From contig NZ_JBHIKW010000006.1 of the NCBI RefSeq assembly GCF_042138895.1, positions 1 to 64,000 on the forward strand: a DNA stretch of 64,000 bases, in the 5' to 3' direction. Under the pieces are notes generated by a model that was not told the DNA's origin, made no database searches, and was given only the letters and a program-made list of their open reading frames with translations. Below, piece by piece: positions 16,472 through 26,438 of this stretch; the stretch's first letter is position 1, and each line of letters starts with the position of its first letter. The stretch comes from Cedecea selenatireducens. Lineage in GTDB: Bacteria; Pseudomonadota; Gammaproteobacteria; Enterobacterales; Enterobacteriaceae. The translations under genes and the position numbers were made by a program.

Positions 16472-16757
16472 GGTATTTCGCCAATTCGCCACCAGCACAA
16501 TAAATTCCTGTTTTTTGATTTAGGGCAATGAGGTGTTATTCCTTTTATGAGGAGAGGTGTCGGAAGTATAGATTATCTTTGAATGAAGTAAGAATATTCT
16601 GGATAACAAAAAATAGCTCCCCAGCATGAATTGATTATGATAATTGCGGCGTGTTTTATCCCTTAACGCTTTGACATCGTGTAGTTACATTGCTCTCCCG
16701 CTTGCCGCTATACTCGAAAAGAACGATGGAATTTAAGGCGGATGCACAGGAGGCGGT

Positions 16758-18413
16758 ATGTTTCTCGAGCGGGTTGAGGTTGTTGGCTTTCGTGGTATTA
16801 ACCGTTTGTCGTTAATGCTTGAGCAAAACAATGTGCTGATTGGCGAAAACGCCTGGGGTAAATCGAGCCTGCTGGATGCGCTGACGCTGCTGCTTTCTCC
16901 GCACCGGGAGCTGTACCATTTTGTACGCGAGGATTTCTATTTTCCACCGGGTGAGATGCACGGGCGTGAAAGCCATCTGCATATTATTCTGACGTTTCGT
17001 GAGGCGGCACCTGGCCACCATTTAGGACGGCGATACAGGAATCTCGCTCCGGTCTGGATTGCCGGTAGCGACGGATTTCATCGTATCTATTATCGCCTGG
17101 AAGGGGAGCTTGGGGATGAAGGGACGGTACTCACGCTCCGCAGTTTTCTCAACGCTCACGGCCAGCCGCTGACGCTGGATAATATCGACGAAATGGCGAT
17201 GCACATTACGCGCCTGAATCCTGTCCTGCGGCTCAGGGACGCCCGCTTTATGCGGCGGCTACGCAATGGCGGGATGCCCGAAATGCCGGATACGGAGCTG
17301 ACGGCGCGCCAGCTGGATTTTCTGGCGCGGGAGCTGGTGTCGAGACCGCAAAACCTCACCGACGCGCAGCTACGGCAGGGACTTTCGGCCATGGTGCAGC
17401 TGCTGGAGCACTATTTTTCTGAACAGGGCGCGGTGGCTCATCAGCGCCTGATGCGGCGACGTTCCCATGATGAGCAGCGCAGCTGGCGCTATCTGGATGT
17501 GATCAACCGAATGATCGACAAGCCGGGCAGCCGTTCGCACCGCATGATCCTGCTGGGCATGTTTTCTACCTTGCTGCAGGCGAAGGGCAGCATTGCGCTC
17601 GATCGCGATGCCCGTCCGCTTCTGCTGGTGGAAGACCCGGAAACACGCCTGCACCCGATCATGCTGTCTGTCGCCTGGCATCTGCTCAATCTGCTGCCGC
17701 TGCAAAAGATCACCACCACAAATTCCGGCGAATTACTCTCGCTGACGCCGGTTGAGCATGTGTGTCGCCTGGTGCGTGAATCTTCGCGCGTGGCGGCATG
17801 GCGATTAGGGCCGGGCGGCATGAACGCGGAAGACAGCCGGCGAATTGCTTTCCATATTCGTTTTAACCGCGCCTCTTCCCTCTTTTCCCGCTGCTGGCTG
17901 CTGGTGGAAGGTGAAACCGAAGTGTGGGTGATGAACGAACTGGCGCGACAGTGTGGGCACCATTTTGATGCCGAAGGCGTGAAGGTGATTGAATTCGCCC
18001 AGTCCGGCCTGCGCCCTCTCATTAAGTTCGCCCGGCGCATGGGCATTGAGTGGCACGTGCTGGTCGACGGCGATGACGCCGGTAAAAAATACGCCGCCAC
18101 GGTTCGCGGCCTGCTGGATAACGATCGCGACCAGGAACGCGATCATCTTACGGCGCTTCCGGCTCTGGATATGGAGCACTTTATGTATCGGCAGGGGTTT
18201 TCAGACGTGTTTCATCGCGTGGCACAGCTGCCCGATAACGTGCCGATGAATTTGCGCCGGATTATTACCAAGGCTATTCATCGTTCGTCAAAGCCGGATT
18301 TAGCCATTGAGGTGGCGCTGGAGGCGGGGCGTCGCGGCGTGGATGCGGTTCCACCGCTGTTTCGTAAAATGTTTTCCCGGGTGCTTTGGCTGGCTCGTGG
18401 CCGGGCGGATTAA
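16758..18413 (+). CDS. ybjD: YbjD, OLD-family ATPase/nuclease
   Basis: YbjD has 551 residues and the two-part plan of overcoming-lysogenization-defect (OLD) nucleases. The N-terminal ABC-type ATPase has Walker A GENAWGKSS at about residues 29-37 and a late Walker B-like stretch LLLVEDPETRLHP. The C-terminal Toprim domain has its conserved Glu in LLVEGETE (about residue 380) and acidic residues in LVDGDDAGKKY (about residue 435). Relatives cut or nick DNA with divalent metal ions. There is no adjacent UvrD-like helicase gene, so this is a stand-alone, class 1-type arrangement. The E. coli homologue is a conserved chromosomal gene of unknown role. Confidence 0.9.
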   Translation: MFLERVEVVGFRGINRLSLMLEQNNVLIGENAWGKSSLLDALTLLLSPHRELYHFVREDFYFPPGEMHGRESHLHIILTFREAAPGHHLGRRYRNLAPVWIAGSDGFHRIYYRLEGELGDEGTVLTLRSFLNAHGQPLTLDNIDEMAMHITRLNPVLRLRDARFMRRLRNGGMPEMPDTELTARQLDFLARELVSRPQNLTDAQLRQGLSAMVQLLEHYFSEQGAVAHQRLMRRRSHDEQRSWRYLDVINRMIDKPGSRSHRMILLGMFSTLLQAKGSIALDRDARPLLLVEDPETRLHPIMLSVAWHLLNLLPLQKITTTNSGELLSLTPVEHVCRLVRESSRVAAWRLGPGGMNAEDSRRIAFHIRFNRASSLFSRCWLLVEGETEVWVMNELARQCGHHFDAEGVKVIEFAQSGLRPLIKFARRMGIEWHVLVDGDDAGKKYAATVRGLLDNDRDQERDHLTALPALDMEHFMYRQGFSDVFHRVAQLPDNVPMNLRRIITKAIHRSSKPDLAIEVALEAGRRGVDAVPPLFRKMFSRVLWLARGRAD

Positions 18414-18421
18414 CGCCCGGC
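18400..18421. other. Hairpin spanning the ybjD stop codon
   Basis: GCCGGGCG and CGCCCGGC are perfect 8-base arms, and the ybjD stop TAA lies in the 6-base loop. No T tract follows on either strand. It may protect the 3' ends of the convergent ybjD and ybjX messages. Confidence 0.4.
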
Positions 18422-18434
18422 TCGCCATTCGGGT

Positions 18435-19382
18435 TTAGAAGTGGCTGTTGATATTGCTCATCATGCCGTCCAGAAGCTCATAGCGGCGGCGGTATTCCGC
18501 ACGTTTTTTGCTCGCAATATCTTCCAGTGGTTTGCGCTCAACGCTGGACGGCAGGGCAAACAGGCCGTCGGCGCGCAGCTCGCCGCTCATGGATTTCCAG
18601 AAACTGTCATAGTCAGCGTGTAGGCTGTCTTTTTTCTTCTTCTCATAGCGCCAGGAGCGGTAGATATGCGTGCTGTTGCTCACCGCCAGAATGCGTTCCG
18701 CGTCGAGAAGCTTCGCCAGTTCACAGGCCACTTCAAGCAGAATGCGTTTCGGGAACAGGCCGTGGCAGGCTTTGGTCGCAGCCTGAATTGCTTCATGAGG
18801 AACCCAGGGTTTTGCCCCTTGCAGGCAGCCTATGAAGAGGGTGTTTTTACCTTCAAACTGGTTGAGGGTGAAGGTAATGCGCGCCAGCGGAACGCCGTCT
18901 TCATTACAGAAGTTCAGGAATGCTTCCCCTTCCTTGCCTTCGATATCATGGGAGGTAAGGTCGATAAACATCAGTTCGTTGTTCTTGCCCACCAGCGTTG
19001 CCAGGCGGTAGCCTTCGGTAGCGAAATGCCCGTGGAGCAGCTTCTTCGGCATCTTCTCGGCAATTTTTTGGTAGTGGTAACCGATGGTGTCACGCGTATG
19101 CTTGCGGTTAAGCGGCAGCGCGAGGTAAGGGCGATGCAGGCGGCAAGGCAGCCCCGGCTGAGCGTTTAGCATGCTGGCGAGGTGCGGCTGGCTGGCAAGA
19201 TTATTCATCAGGCTGGCGGTATGCACAGGCATCGCCAGTGAGCGCAAAATAAACTTGCGGCGATAAGCCTTCTTACTCCAGGATGCTCCCGGCTGCCACT
19301 CACCTGTTGCTAAAGAAAGGAAGAGTTTCCAGCCCGTTTGAGGCAGGGTTTCGGTGATTTGGGTGGCAGCGATCTGGGACAT
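18435..19382 (-). CDS. ybjX: YbjX, VirK/DUF535 family protein
   Basis: YbjX is a 315-residue member of the DUF535 (VirK/YbjX) family. No membrane segments or signal peptide are evident. Characteristic stretches are HTASLMNNLASQPHL, HGHFATEGYRLATLVG and FIGCLQGAKPWVPHE. Relatives in Salmonella and Shigella are linked to the envelope and to virulence, and several are PhoP controlled, but no activity is known. It is divergent from macA, with a PhoP box in the shared region close to macA. Confidence 0.85.
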   Translation of the reverse strand: MSQIAATQITETLPQTGWKLFLSLATGEWQPGASWSKKAYRRKFILRSLAMPVHTASLMNNLASQPHLASMLNAQPGLPCRLHRPYLALPLNRKHTRDTIGYHYQKIAEKMPKKLLHGHFATEGYRLATLVGKNNELMFIDLTSHDIEGKEGEAFLNFCNEDGVPLARITFTLNQFEGKNTLFIGCLQGAKPWVPHEAIQAATKACHGLFPKRILLEVACELAKLLDAERILAVSNSTHIYRSWRYEKKKKDSLHADYDSFWKSMSGELRADGLFALPSSVERKPLEDIASKKRAEYRRRYELLDGMMSNINSHF

Positions 19383-19478
19383 AATTAAAACCTGAATTCG
19401 ACTAAGATGGCGCTATTTCAGCACGCCGGATATCAACCGACATTCAATCACTGTTACACTTCTTCACATTGTGCAGTT

Positions 19479-19495
19479 TGTTTAAGATTTGTTTA
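19479..19495 (+). promoter_or_regulatory. PhoP box upstream of macAB
   Basis: TGTTTAAGATTTGTTTA is a perfect direct repeat TGTTTA-N5-TGTTTA, the PhoP consensus. It ends 28 bases before the macA ATG on the coding strand. A possible -10 element (TGTCTA or TCTATT, 19505-19512) follows about 10 bases downstream, the usual spacing when PhoP replaces the -35 element. It could also influence divergent ybjX. Confidence 0.8.
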
Positions 19496-19523
19496 ATCAT
19501 GCTTTGTCTATTTCAGGACTTAT

Positions 19524-20635
19524 ATGAAACTTAAGGGAAAATTCAAAAAACGTTACTGGCTCTACGCGCTATTAGTGGTGATATTTTTCCTCTGGCTATG
19601 GCAGTTTTTGCATGCGCCAACCCCGCAATACCAGACGATGATTGTGCGTAAGGCTTCTCTCCAGCAAAGCGTTCTGGCTACCGGAAAGCTTGATGCCGTG
19701 CGCAAGGTTGACGTGGGTGCGCAGGTGAGCGGGCAGTTAAAAACGCTGTCGGTGAGCATTGGCGATAAAGTGAAAAAAGATCAGCTTCTGGGGGTTATCG
19801 ATCCGGAACAGGCGGAAAACCAGGTTAAAGAGGTGGAGGCCACGCTGATGGAACTGCGGGCGCAACGCATGCAGTCCGAAGCCGAAAGCAAGCTTGCCGC
19901 AGTAACGCTTTCTCGTCAGCAGGCGCTGGCGAAGACCCAGGCTGTATCACGTCAGGATCTGGATAAGGCAGCAACCGATCTGGCGGTCAAACAGGCGCAG
20001 ATTGGTACCATTGATGCACAAATCAAGCGTAATCAGGCCTCACTCAGCACCGCGAAAACGAATCTTGAATTTACCCGCATTGTTGCCCCAATGGCGGGCG
20101 AAGTGACGCAAATAACGACGCTGCAGGGGCAAACCGTGATTGCCGCTCAGCAGGCGCCGAATATCCTGACGCTGGCGGATTTAAGCACCATGTTGGTGAA
20201 GGCGCAGGTGTCCGAAGCCGATGTGATTCACCTTAAGCCGGGCCAGAAAGCCTGGTTCACCGTGCTGGGAGACCCGATGACCCGCTATGAAGGCGTGCTT
20301 AAGGATATCCTGCCGACGCCGGATAAGGTCAACGAGGCTATCTTCTACAATGCGCGTTTTGAGGTGCCGAATCCGAAAGGCATTCTGCGTCTCGATATGA
20401 CCGCGCAGGTGCATATTCAGCTGGGTGGCGTAAAAGATGTGCTGACCATTCCGCTGGCCGCGCTGGGCGAACCGATTGGTGATAATCGCTATAACATCAC
20501 CGTGCTGCGCAACGGCGAAACGAAAGTGCGTGAGATAACCATCGGCATGCGTAACGACACCCAGGTTCAGGTCGTGAACGGGCTGGAAGAAGGCGAAGAG
20601 GTGGTGACTGGTCGCGCCAACGCCGGGAGCAGCAA

Positions 20636-20639
<4 letters not shown>
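19524..20639 (+). CDS. macA: Macrolide/enterotoxin efflux adaptor MacA
   Basis: MacA is the periplasmic adaptor that links the inner-membrane ATPase MacB to TolC. The 371 residues start with a basic segment (KGKFKKRYW) and one membrane helix at about 12-28, then an outward barrel-sandwich half, a long helical hairpin at about 95-175, and beta-barrel and membrane-proximal domains. Length matches E. coli MacA. Its stop overlaps the macB start in ATGA. A PhoP box lies just upstream. Confidence 0.95.
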
Positions 20640-22582
<1,943 letters not shown>

Positions 22583-22598
22583 CTCCAGTGGCTGACGA

Positions 22599-22633
22599 TA
22601 AAAAAATGCCAGCCTTGCGGACTGGCATTTTAT
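22599..22633. terminator. Bidirectional terminator between macB and cspD
   Basis: AAATGCCAG (22604-22612) and CTGGCATTT (22622-22630) form a stem with a 9-base loop. A runs lie on the left and T runs on the right, so it can end both the macAB and cspD transcripts. Confidence 0.85.
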
Positions 22634-22670
22634 CTGCGGGATGTACACAATTAACCAGGGTTCCCGGGCG

Positions 22671-22892
22671 CTAGGCGACGGCTTCCGCCTCGTGGGGAAC
22701 GATCAGGCTGGCATGGTTGCCTTTAGGTCCTTCGTGTACATCAAACCTGACAAGTTGCCCGGCTTTTAGCGTTCTGTATCCGTCCATCTGAATGGTGGAG
22801 TAGTGGGCGAAGATGTCTTCGCCGCCGCCTTCCGGGCAGATAAAACCGAACCCTTTGGCGTTATTGAACCATTTAACAGTACCCGTCTCCAT
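22671..22892 (-). CDS. cspD: Cold-shock-like protein CspD
   Basis: CspD is a 73-residue single cold-shock domain protein. It opens METGTVKWFNNAKGFGFI, and the RNP1 (KGFGFI) and RNP2-like (DIFAHY) motifs are both present. In E. coli it is not cold induced but appears in stationary phase and starvation, where it binds single-stranded DNA and inhibits replication, and is degraded by Lon. It is divergent from clpS, with a 323-base gap between them. Confidence 0.95.
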   Translation of the reverse strand: METGTVKWFNNAKGFGFICPEGGGEDIFAHYSTIQMDGYRTLKAGQLVRFDVHEGPKGNHASLIVPHEAEAVA

Positions 22893-23040
22893 GCTTCGAC
22901 ATCCTTCGTAAATCTTAATAGTGAGATGGAATCAACCGGTGGGTAAGGGCGGGCTGTTCAAAACCTCGCCAACTCACCCCGCTACAATGTAGATATTTTA
23001 TACACTGCGTCAAGCATCTGGCGGGGCTGGTTGGGCAACA

Positions 23041-23112
23041 ATGAGTCAAAAATTTGAAGCAGTTAACGCTATTGCCATTAATGTGATGCAGCTCGCTTAC
23101 GGGAAAAAGTAG
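23041..23112 (+). CDS. Possible 23-codon small ORF upstream of clpS
   Basis: An ATG at 23041 opens a 23-residue frame (MSQKFEAVNAIAINVMQLAY, then GKK) ending in TAG. The composition is protein-like, with an amphipathic helical middle and a basic tail. The only upstream ribosome-binding candidate is a weak TTGGG. It lies upstream of the candidate clpS promoter, so it would need its own transcript. It may be a real small protein or leader, or chance; no homologue is known to me. Confidence 0.25.
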   Translation: MSQKFEAVNAIAINVMQLAYGKK

Positions 23113-23137
23113 CGGGATCGAATACGATGCAATACGT

Positions 23138-23167
23138 TTGCTAAAAGCGTATTACACTCAATATAAG
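23138..23167 (+). promoter_or_regulatory. Candidate clpS-clpA promoter
   Basis: TTGCTA at 23138-23143 and TATAAG at 23162-23167 are separated by 18 bases and face clpS, whose ATG is 48 bases downstream. Both hexamers are partial matches to the sigma-70 consensus. Confidence 0.4.
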
Positions 23168-23215
23168 GCCTTGCCTGACAGTGTGTTGGGCTTCAACAAA
23201 CGATGATAAATCGAA

Positions 23216-23536
23216 ATGGGTAAGACGAACGACTGGTTGGACTTTGACCAAATGGCGGCGGATAAACTGCGCGAAACGCTAAAACCGCCCTCCATGTATA
23301 AAGTTATACTGATGAACGACGACTACACGCCAATGGAATTTGTTATTGACGTACTGCAAAAGTTCTTTTCTTATGATGTTGAACGTGCAACGCAGTTGAT
23401 GCTCACGGTTCACTATCAGGGTAAAGCTATCTGTGGCATCTTTACTGCAGAAGTAGCGGAAACCAAAGTGGCGTTAGTGAACCAGTATGCAAGGGAGAAC
23501 GAGTACCCGCTGCTGTGTACGCTAGAAAAGGCCTGA
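23216..23536 (+). CDS. clpS: ClpS, N-recognin adaptor of ClpAP
   Basis: ClpS binds proteins with N-terminal Leu, Phe, Trp or Tyr and hands them to ClpA for degradation by ClpAP. The 106 residues have a flexible N-terminal arm (about 1-25) and the core fold with MNDDYTPMEFVIDVLQKFF, where the Asn-Asp-Asp segment and Met40 region form the N-degron pocket, and HYQGKAICG. It sits 27 bases upstream of clpA. Confidence 0.96.
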   Translation: MGKTNDWLDFDQMAADKLRETLKPPSMYKVILMNDDYTPMEFVIDVLQKFFSYDVERATQLMLTVHYQGKAICGIFTAEVAETKVALVNQYARENEYPLLCTLEKA

Positions 23537-23563
23537 CAAGGCCGATAATTTGGGGAGGTGCCT

Positions 23564-25837
23564 ATGCTCAATCAAGAACTGGAACTCAGTTTAAACATGG
23601 CTTTCGCCAGAGCGCGCGAGCACCGACATGAATTTATGACCGTCGAGCATCTGTTACTGGCGTTGCTCAGTAACCCATCTGCCCGCGAAGCGCTGGAAGC
23701 GTGTTCTGTGGACATGGTGGCGCTGCGACAGGAACTCGAGGCCTTCATCGAACAAACCACGCCGGTCCTGCCACCTAACGTTGAAGAGCGCGACACTCAG
23801 CCGACGCTCAGCTTCCAGCGTGTGCTGCAGCGAGCGGTGTTCCACGTCCAGTCCTCCGGGCGCAGCGAAGTCACCGGCGCCAACGTGCTGGTGGCCATTT
23901 TCAGCGAGCAGGAATCCCAGGCGGCCTATCTGCTGCGCAAACATGAAGTGAGCCGCCTTGACGTGGTGAACTTCATCTCTCACGGCACGCGCAAAGACGA
24001 ACCGAATCAGTCTTCGGGCTCTGAAAACCCGGTCAACGAAGAGCAAGCAGGCGGGGAGGAACGTATGGAAAACTTCACCACCAATCTTAATCAGCTTGCG
24101 CGCGTTGGCGGGATCGATCCGCTGATTGGCCGCGATAAAGAGCTGGAGCGTGCTATTCAGGTTCTGTGCCGTCGCCGTAAAAATAACCCGCTGCTGGTCG
24201 GTGAATCCGGCGTGGGGAAAACCGCGATTGCCGAAGGGCTGGCGTGGAGAATCGTGCAGGGTGACGTGCCGGAAGTGATGGCCGACTGCACTATCTATTC
24301 GCTGGACATTGGTTCTCTGCTGGCCGGTACCAAATACCGCGGTGATTTTGAAAAACGTTTTAAAGCGCTGCTGAAACAGCTCGAGCAGGATAAAAATAGC
24401 ATCCTGTTTATCGATGAGATTCACACCATCATCGGCGCGGGTGCGGCTTCCGGTGGCCAGGTTGATGCCGCTAACCTGATTAAACCGCTGCTGTCCGGCG
24501 GTAAAATCCGCGTGATTGGCTCGACCACCTATCAGGAATTCAGCAACATCTTTGAAAAAGACCGTGCTCTGGCACGTCGCTTCCAGAAGATTGATATTAC
24601 CGAGCCAACCGTTGAAGAGACGGTGCAGATAATCAACGGCCTGAAGCCGAAATATGAAGCGCACCACGACGTACGCTACACCGCGAAGGCCGTTCGCGCG
24701 GCGGTTGAGCTGGCGGTGAAATACATCAATGACAGGCACCTGCCGGATAAGGCTATTGACGTCATTGATGAGGCGGGCGCACGTAGCCGCCTGATGCCGG
24801 TCAGCAAACGTAAGAAAACCGTTAACGTGGCGGACATCGAAACCGTGGTCGCTCGCATCGCGCGTATCCCGGAAAAAAGCGTTTCCGCGAGCGATCGCGA
24901 TACGCTGAAAAGCCTGGGCGACCGTCTGAAAATGCTGGTGTTTGGCCAGGATAAGGCGATTGAGGCGCTGACTGAAGCTATCAAGATGAGCCGCGCTGGT
25001 TTGGGGCAGGATCATAAGCCTGTGGGCTCATTCCTGTTTGCCGGGCCAACCGGTGTCGGTAAGACTGAAGTCACCGTCCAACTGGCGAAGTCGCTGGGCA
25101 TTGAGCTGCTGCGCTTTGATATGTCCGAGTACATGGAGCGTCATACCGTGAGCCGCTTGATTGGTGCGCCTCCAGGCTATGTCGGCTTCGATCAGGGTGG
25201 CCTGCTGACGGACGCGGTCATTAAGCACCCGCATGCCGTTCTGCTGCTCGATGAAATCGAAAAAGCGCATCCGGATGTCTTTAACCTGCTGCTGCAGGTG
25301 ATGGATAACGGGACGCTGACCGACAACAACGGGCGTAAGGCGGACTTCCGCAACGTGATCCTGGTAATGACGACTAACGCCGGGGTCCGGGAAACTGAAC
25401 GTAAGTCCATCGGGCTTATCCGTCAGGACAACAGCACCGACGCGATGGAAGAGATCAAAAAGATCTTTACGCCAGAGTTCCGTAACCGTCTCGACAACAT
25501 TATCTGGTTCAACCATCTCTCTACCGAGGTGATTCATCAGGTGGTGGATAAATTTATCGTCGAGCTTCAGGTGCAGCTGGATCAGAAAGGCGTTTCGCTG
25601 GAAGTTAGCCAGGAAGCGCGTGACTGGCTGGCCGAGAAGGGGTATGACCGTGCGATGGGCGCTCGCCCAATGGCGCGTGTCATTCAGGACAGCCTGAAAA
25701 AACCGCTGGCTAACGAGCTGCTGTTCGGCAGCCTGGTGGACGGCGGGCAGGTGACGGTGGCGCTGGATAAAGACCAGCAGCAGCTGACCTTCAACTTTGT
25801 GAGTGCGCAAAAGCACAAGCCGGAAGCCGCGCACTAG
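23564..25837 (+). CDS. clpA: ATP-dependent unfoldase ClpA
   Basis: ClpA is the AAA+ unfoldase of the ClpAP protease. I start it at the ATG at 23564, seven bases after GGGGAGG; a GTG two codons earlier would abut that site. The 757 residues contain the Clp N domain (1-140) that binds ClpS, a linker, AAA-1 with Walker A GESGVGKT near 214-221 and Walker B FIDEIH, AAA-2 with Walker A GPTGVGKT near 495-502 and Walker B LLLDEIEKAH, and the IGL-type loop (SIGLIRQ) that docks on ClpP. A strong internal ribosome-binding site may give a shorter form lacking the N domain. Confidence 0.97.
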   Translation: MLNQELELSLNMAFARAREHRHEFMTVEHLLLALLSNPSAREALEACSVDMVALRQELEAFIEQTTPVLPPNVEERDTQPTLSFQRVLQRAVFHVQSSGRSEVTGANVLVAIFSEQESQAAYLLRKHEVSRLDVVNFISHGTRKDEPNQSSGSENPVNEEQAGGEERMENFTTNLNQLARVGGIDPLIGRDKELERAIQVLCRRRKNNPLLVGESGVGKTAIAEGLAWRIVQGDVPEVMADCTIYSLDIGSLLAGTKYRGDFEKRFKALLKQLEQDKNSILFIDEIHTIIGAGAASGGQVDAANLIKPLLSGGKIRVIGSTTYQEFSNIFEKDRALARRFQKIDITEPTVEETVQIINGLKPKYEAHHDVRYTAKAVRAAVELAVKYINDRHLPDKAIDVIDEAGARSRLMPVSKRKKTVNVADIETVVARIARIPEKSVSASDRDTLKSLGDRLKMLVFGQDKAIEALTEAIKMSRAGLGQDHKPVGSFLFAGPTGVGKTEVTVQLAKSLGIELLRFDMSEYMERHTVSRLIGAPPGYVGFDQGGLLTDAVIKHPHAVLLLDEIEKAHPDVFNLLLQVMDNGTLTDNNGRKADFRNVILVMTTNAGVRETERKSIGLIRQDNSTDAMEEIKKIFTPEFRNRLDNIIWFNHLSTEVIHQVVDKFIVELQVQLDQKGVSLEVSQEARDWLAEKGYDRAMGARPMARVIQDSLKKPLANELLFGSLVDGGQVTVALDKDQQQLTFNFVSAQKHKPEAAH
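24053..24067 (+). promoter_or_regulatory. Internal translation start inside clpA
   Basis: GGGGAGGA at 24053-24060 lies four bases before an in-frame ATG at 24065, codon 168. E. coli clpA has a documented internal start at codon 169 that makes a 65-kDa form without the ClpS-binding domain, so this looks like the same device. Confidence 0.65.
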
Positions 25838-25852
25838 CGCCGTACGACGAGC

Positions 25853-25884
25853 ATAAAAAAGGCCGGGCATTGCCCGGCCTTTCT
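25853..25884. terminator. Bidirectional terminator between clpA and infA
   Basis: GGCCGGGC and GCCCGGCC (25861-25868, 25872-25879) pair around ATT, with six As on the left and TTTCT on the right. It can end both convergent transcripts. Confidence 0.88.
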
Positions 25885-25935
25885 ATTACGACTAACTCTC
25901 AACGCCGCCCATCTCAGGCCGCGGAATCGAAACTA

Positions 25936-26154
25936 TCAACGGCTACGGAAGACAATGCGGCCTTTGCTCAGGTCGTACGGGGTCAGCTCAACGGTGACTT
26001 TGTCGCCCGTCAGAATGCGGATGTAGTTTTTGCGCATTTTACCGGAGATATGAGCGGTAACCACGTGCCCGTTTTCCAGCTCAACGCGGAACATGGTGTT
26101 AGGTAACGTATCAAGTACGGTACCCTGCATTTCAATATTGTCTTCTTTGGCCAT
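25936..26154 (-). CDS. infA: Translation initiation factor IF-1
   Basis: IF-1 occupies the ribosomal A site during initiation and assists IF-2 and IF-3. The 72-residue S1-like OB fold (AKEDNIEMQGTVLDTLPN to GRIVFRSR) appears unchanged from the E. coli protein as I know it. It ends near a shared terminator with clpA. In E. coli a tRNA-Ser gene, serW, lies between clpA and infA; the roughly 100 bases here have no room for it. Confidence 0.97.
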   Translation of the reverse strand: MAKEDNIEMQGTVLDTLPNTMFRVELENGHVVTAHISGKMRKNYIRILTGDKVTVELTPYDLSKGRIVFRSR

Positions 26155-26438
26155 CTAATCCTCTGGGGTATCACTACCGTAGTTTGAACCGGCAAGATAA
26201 TGCCGAAGTTCGCTTATCATGTAAAGAATTGTTGGTGAAATCACCAATGAAAGTGCATTTTGCTTATTACCCGCCGGGTCACAGCTTGCGCATAGCAACG
26301 TCTGCGATGAAGAACGCAAAGAGATAAATGAGAGGGTATTCCCTTAAACAATAAATCCCAAACGATGGCGGGGTAGCAGGCAAAAGCCACTTAGCGGCGC
26401 TAATTATAACACCCTCACATAAAATGTGTTGTTAAACA
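26155..26438. other. Intergenic region between infA and aat
   Basis: These 284 bases hold the infA leader and promoter region. I searched both strands by eye for a tRNA-Ser with the expected CCA end and found none, and no strong terminator for aat is visible. Confidence 0.5.

Larger units (their letters stand above)
16347..16757. other. Divergent intergenic region between aqpZ and ybjD
   Basis: About 410 AT-rich bases with no credible gene. They contain two inverted repeats (annotated separately) nearer aqpZ, a TTGACA at 16671-16676 and a TATACT at 16709-16714. These last two are too far apart to be one promoter. The ybjD ribosome-binding site GGAGGCGG ends just before its ATG. Confidence 0.6.
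22893..23215. other. Intergenic region between cspD and clpS
   Basis: This 323-base gap contains the leader and promoter of cspD at its left, a short ORF at 23041-23112, and a candidate clpS promoter at 23138-23167. I see no tRNA, repeat or known riboswitch. Confidence 0.6.

Noticed and set aside
23654..25015. 453-codon frame antisense to clpA
   Set aside because: It mirrors conserved AAA+ coding sequence, has no domain match and no start signal.
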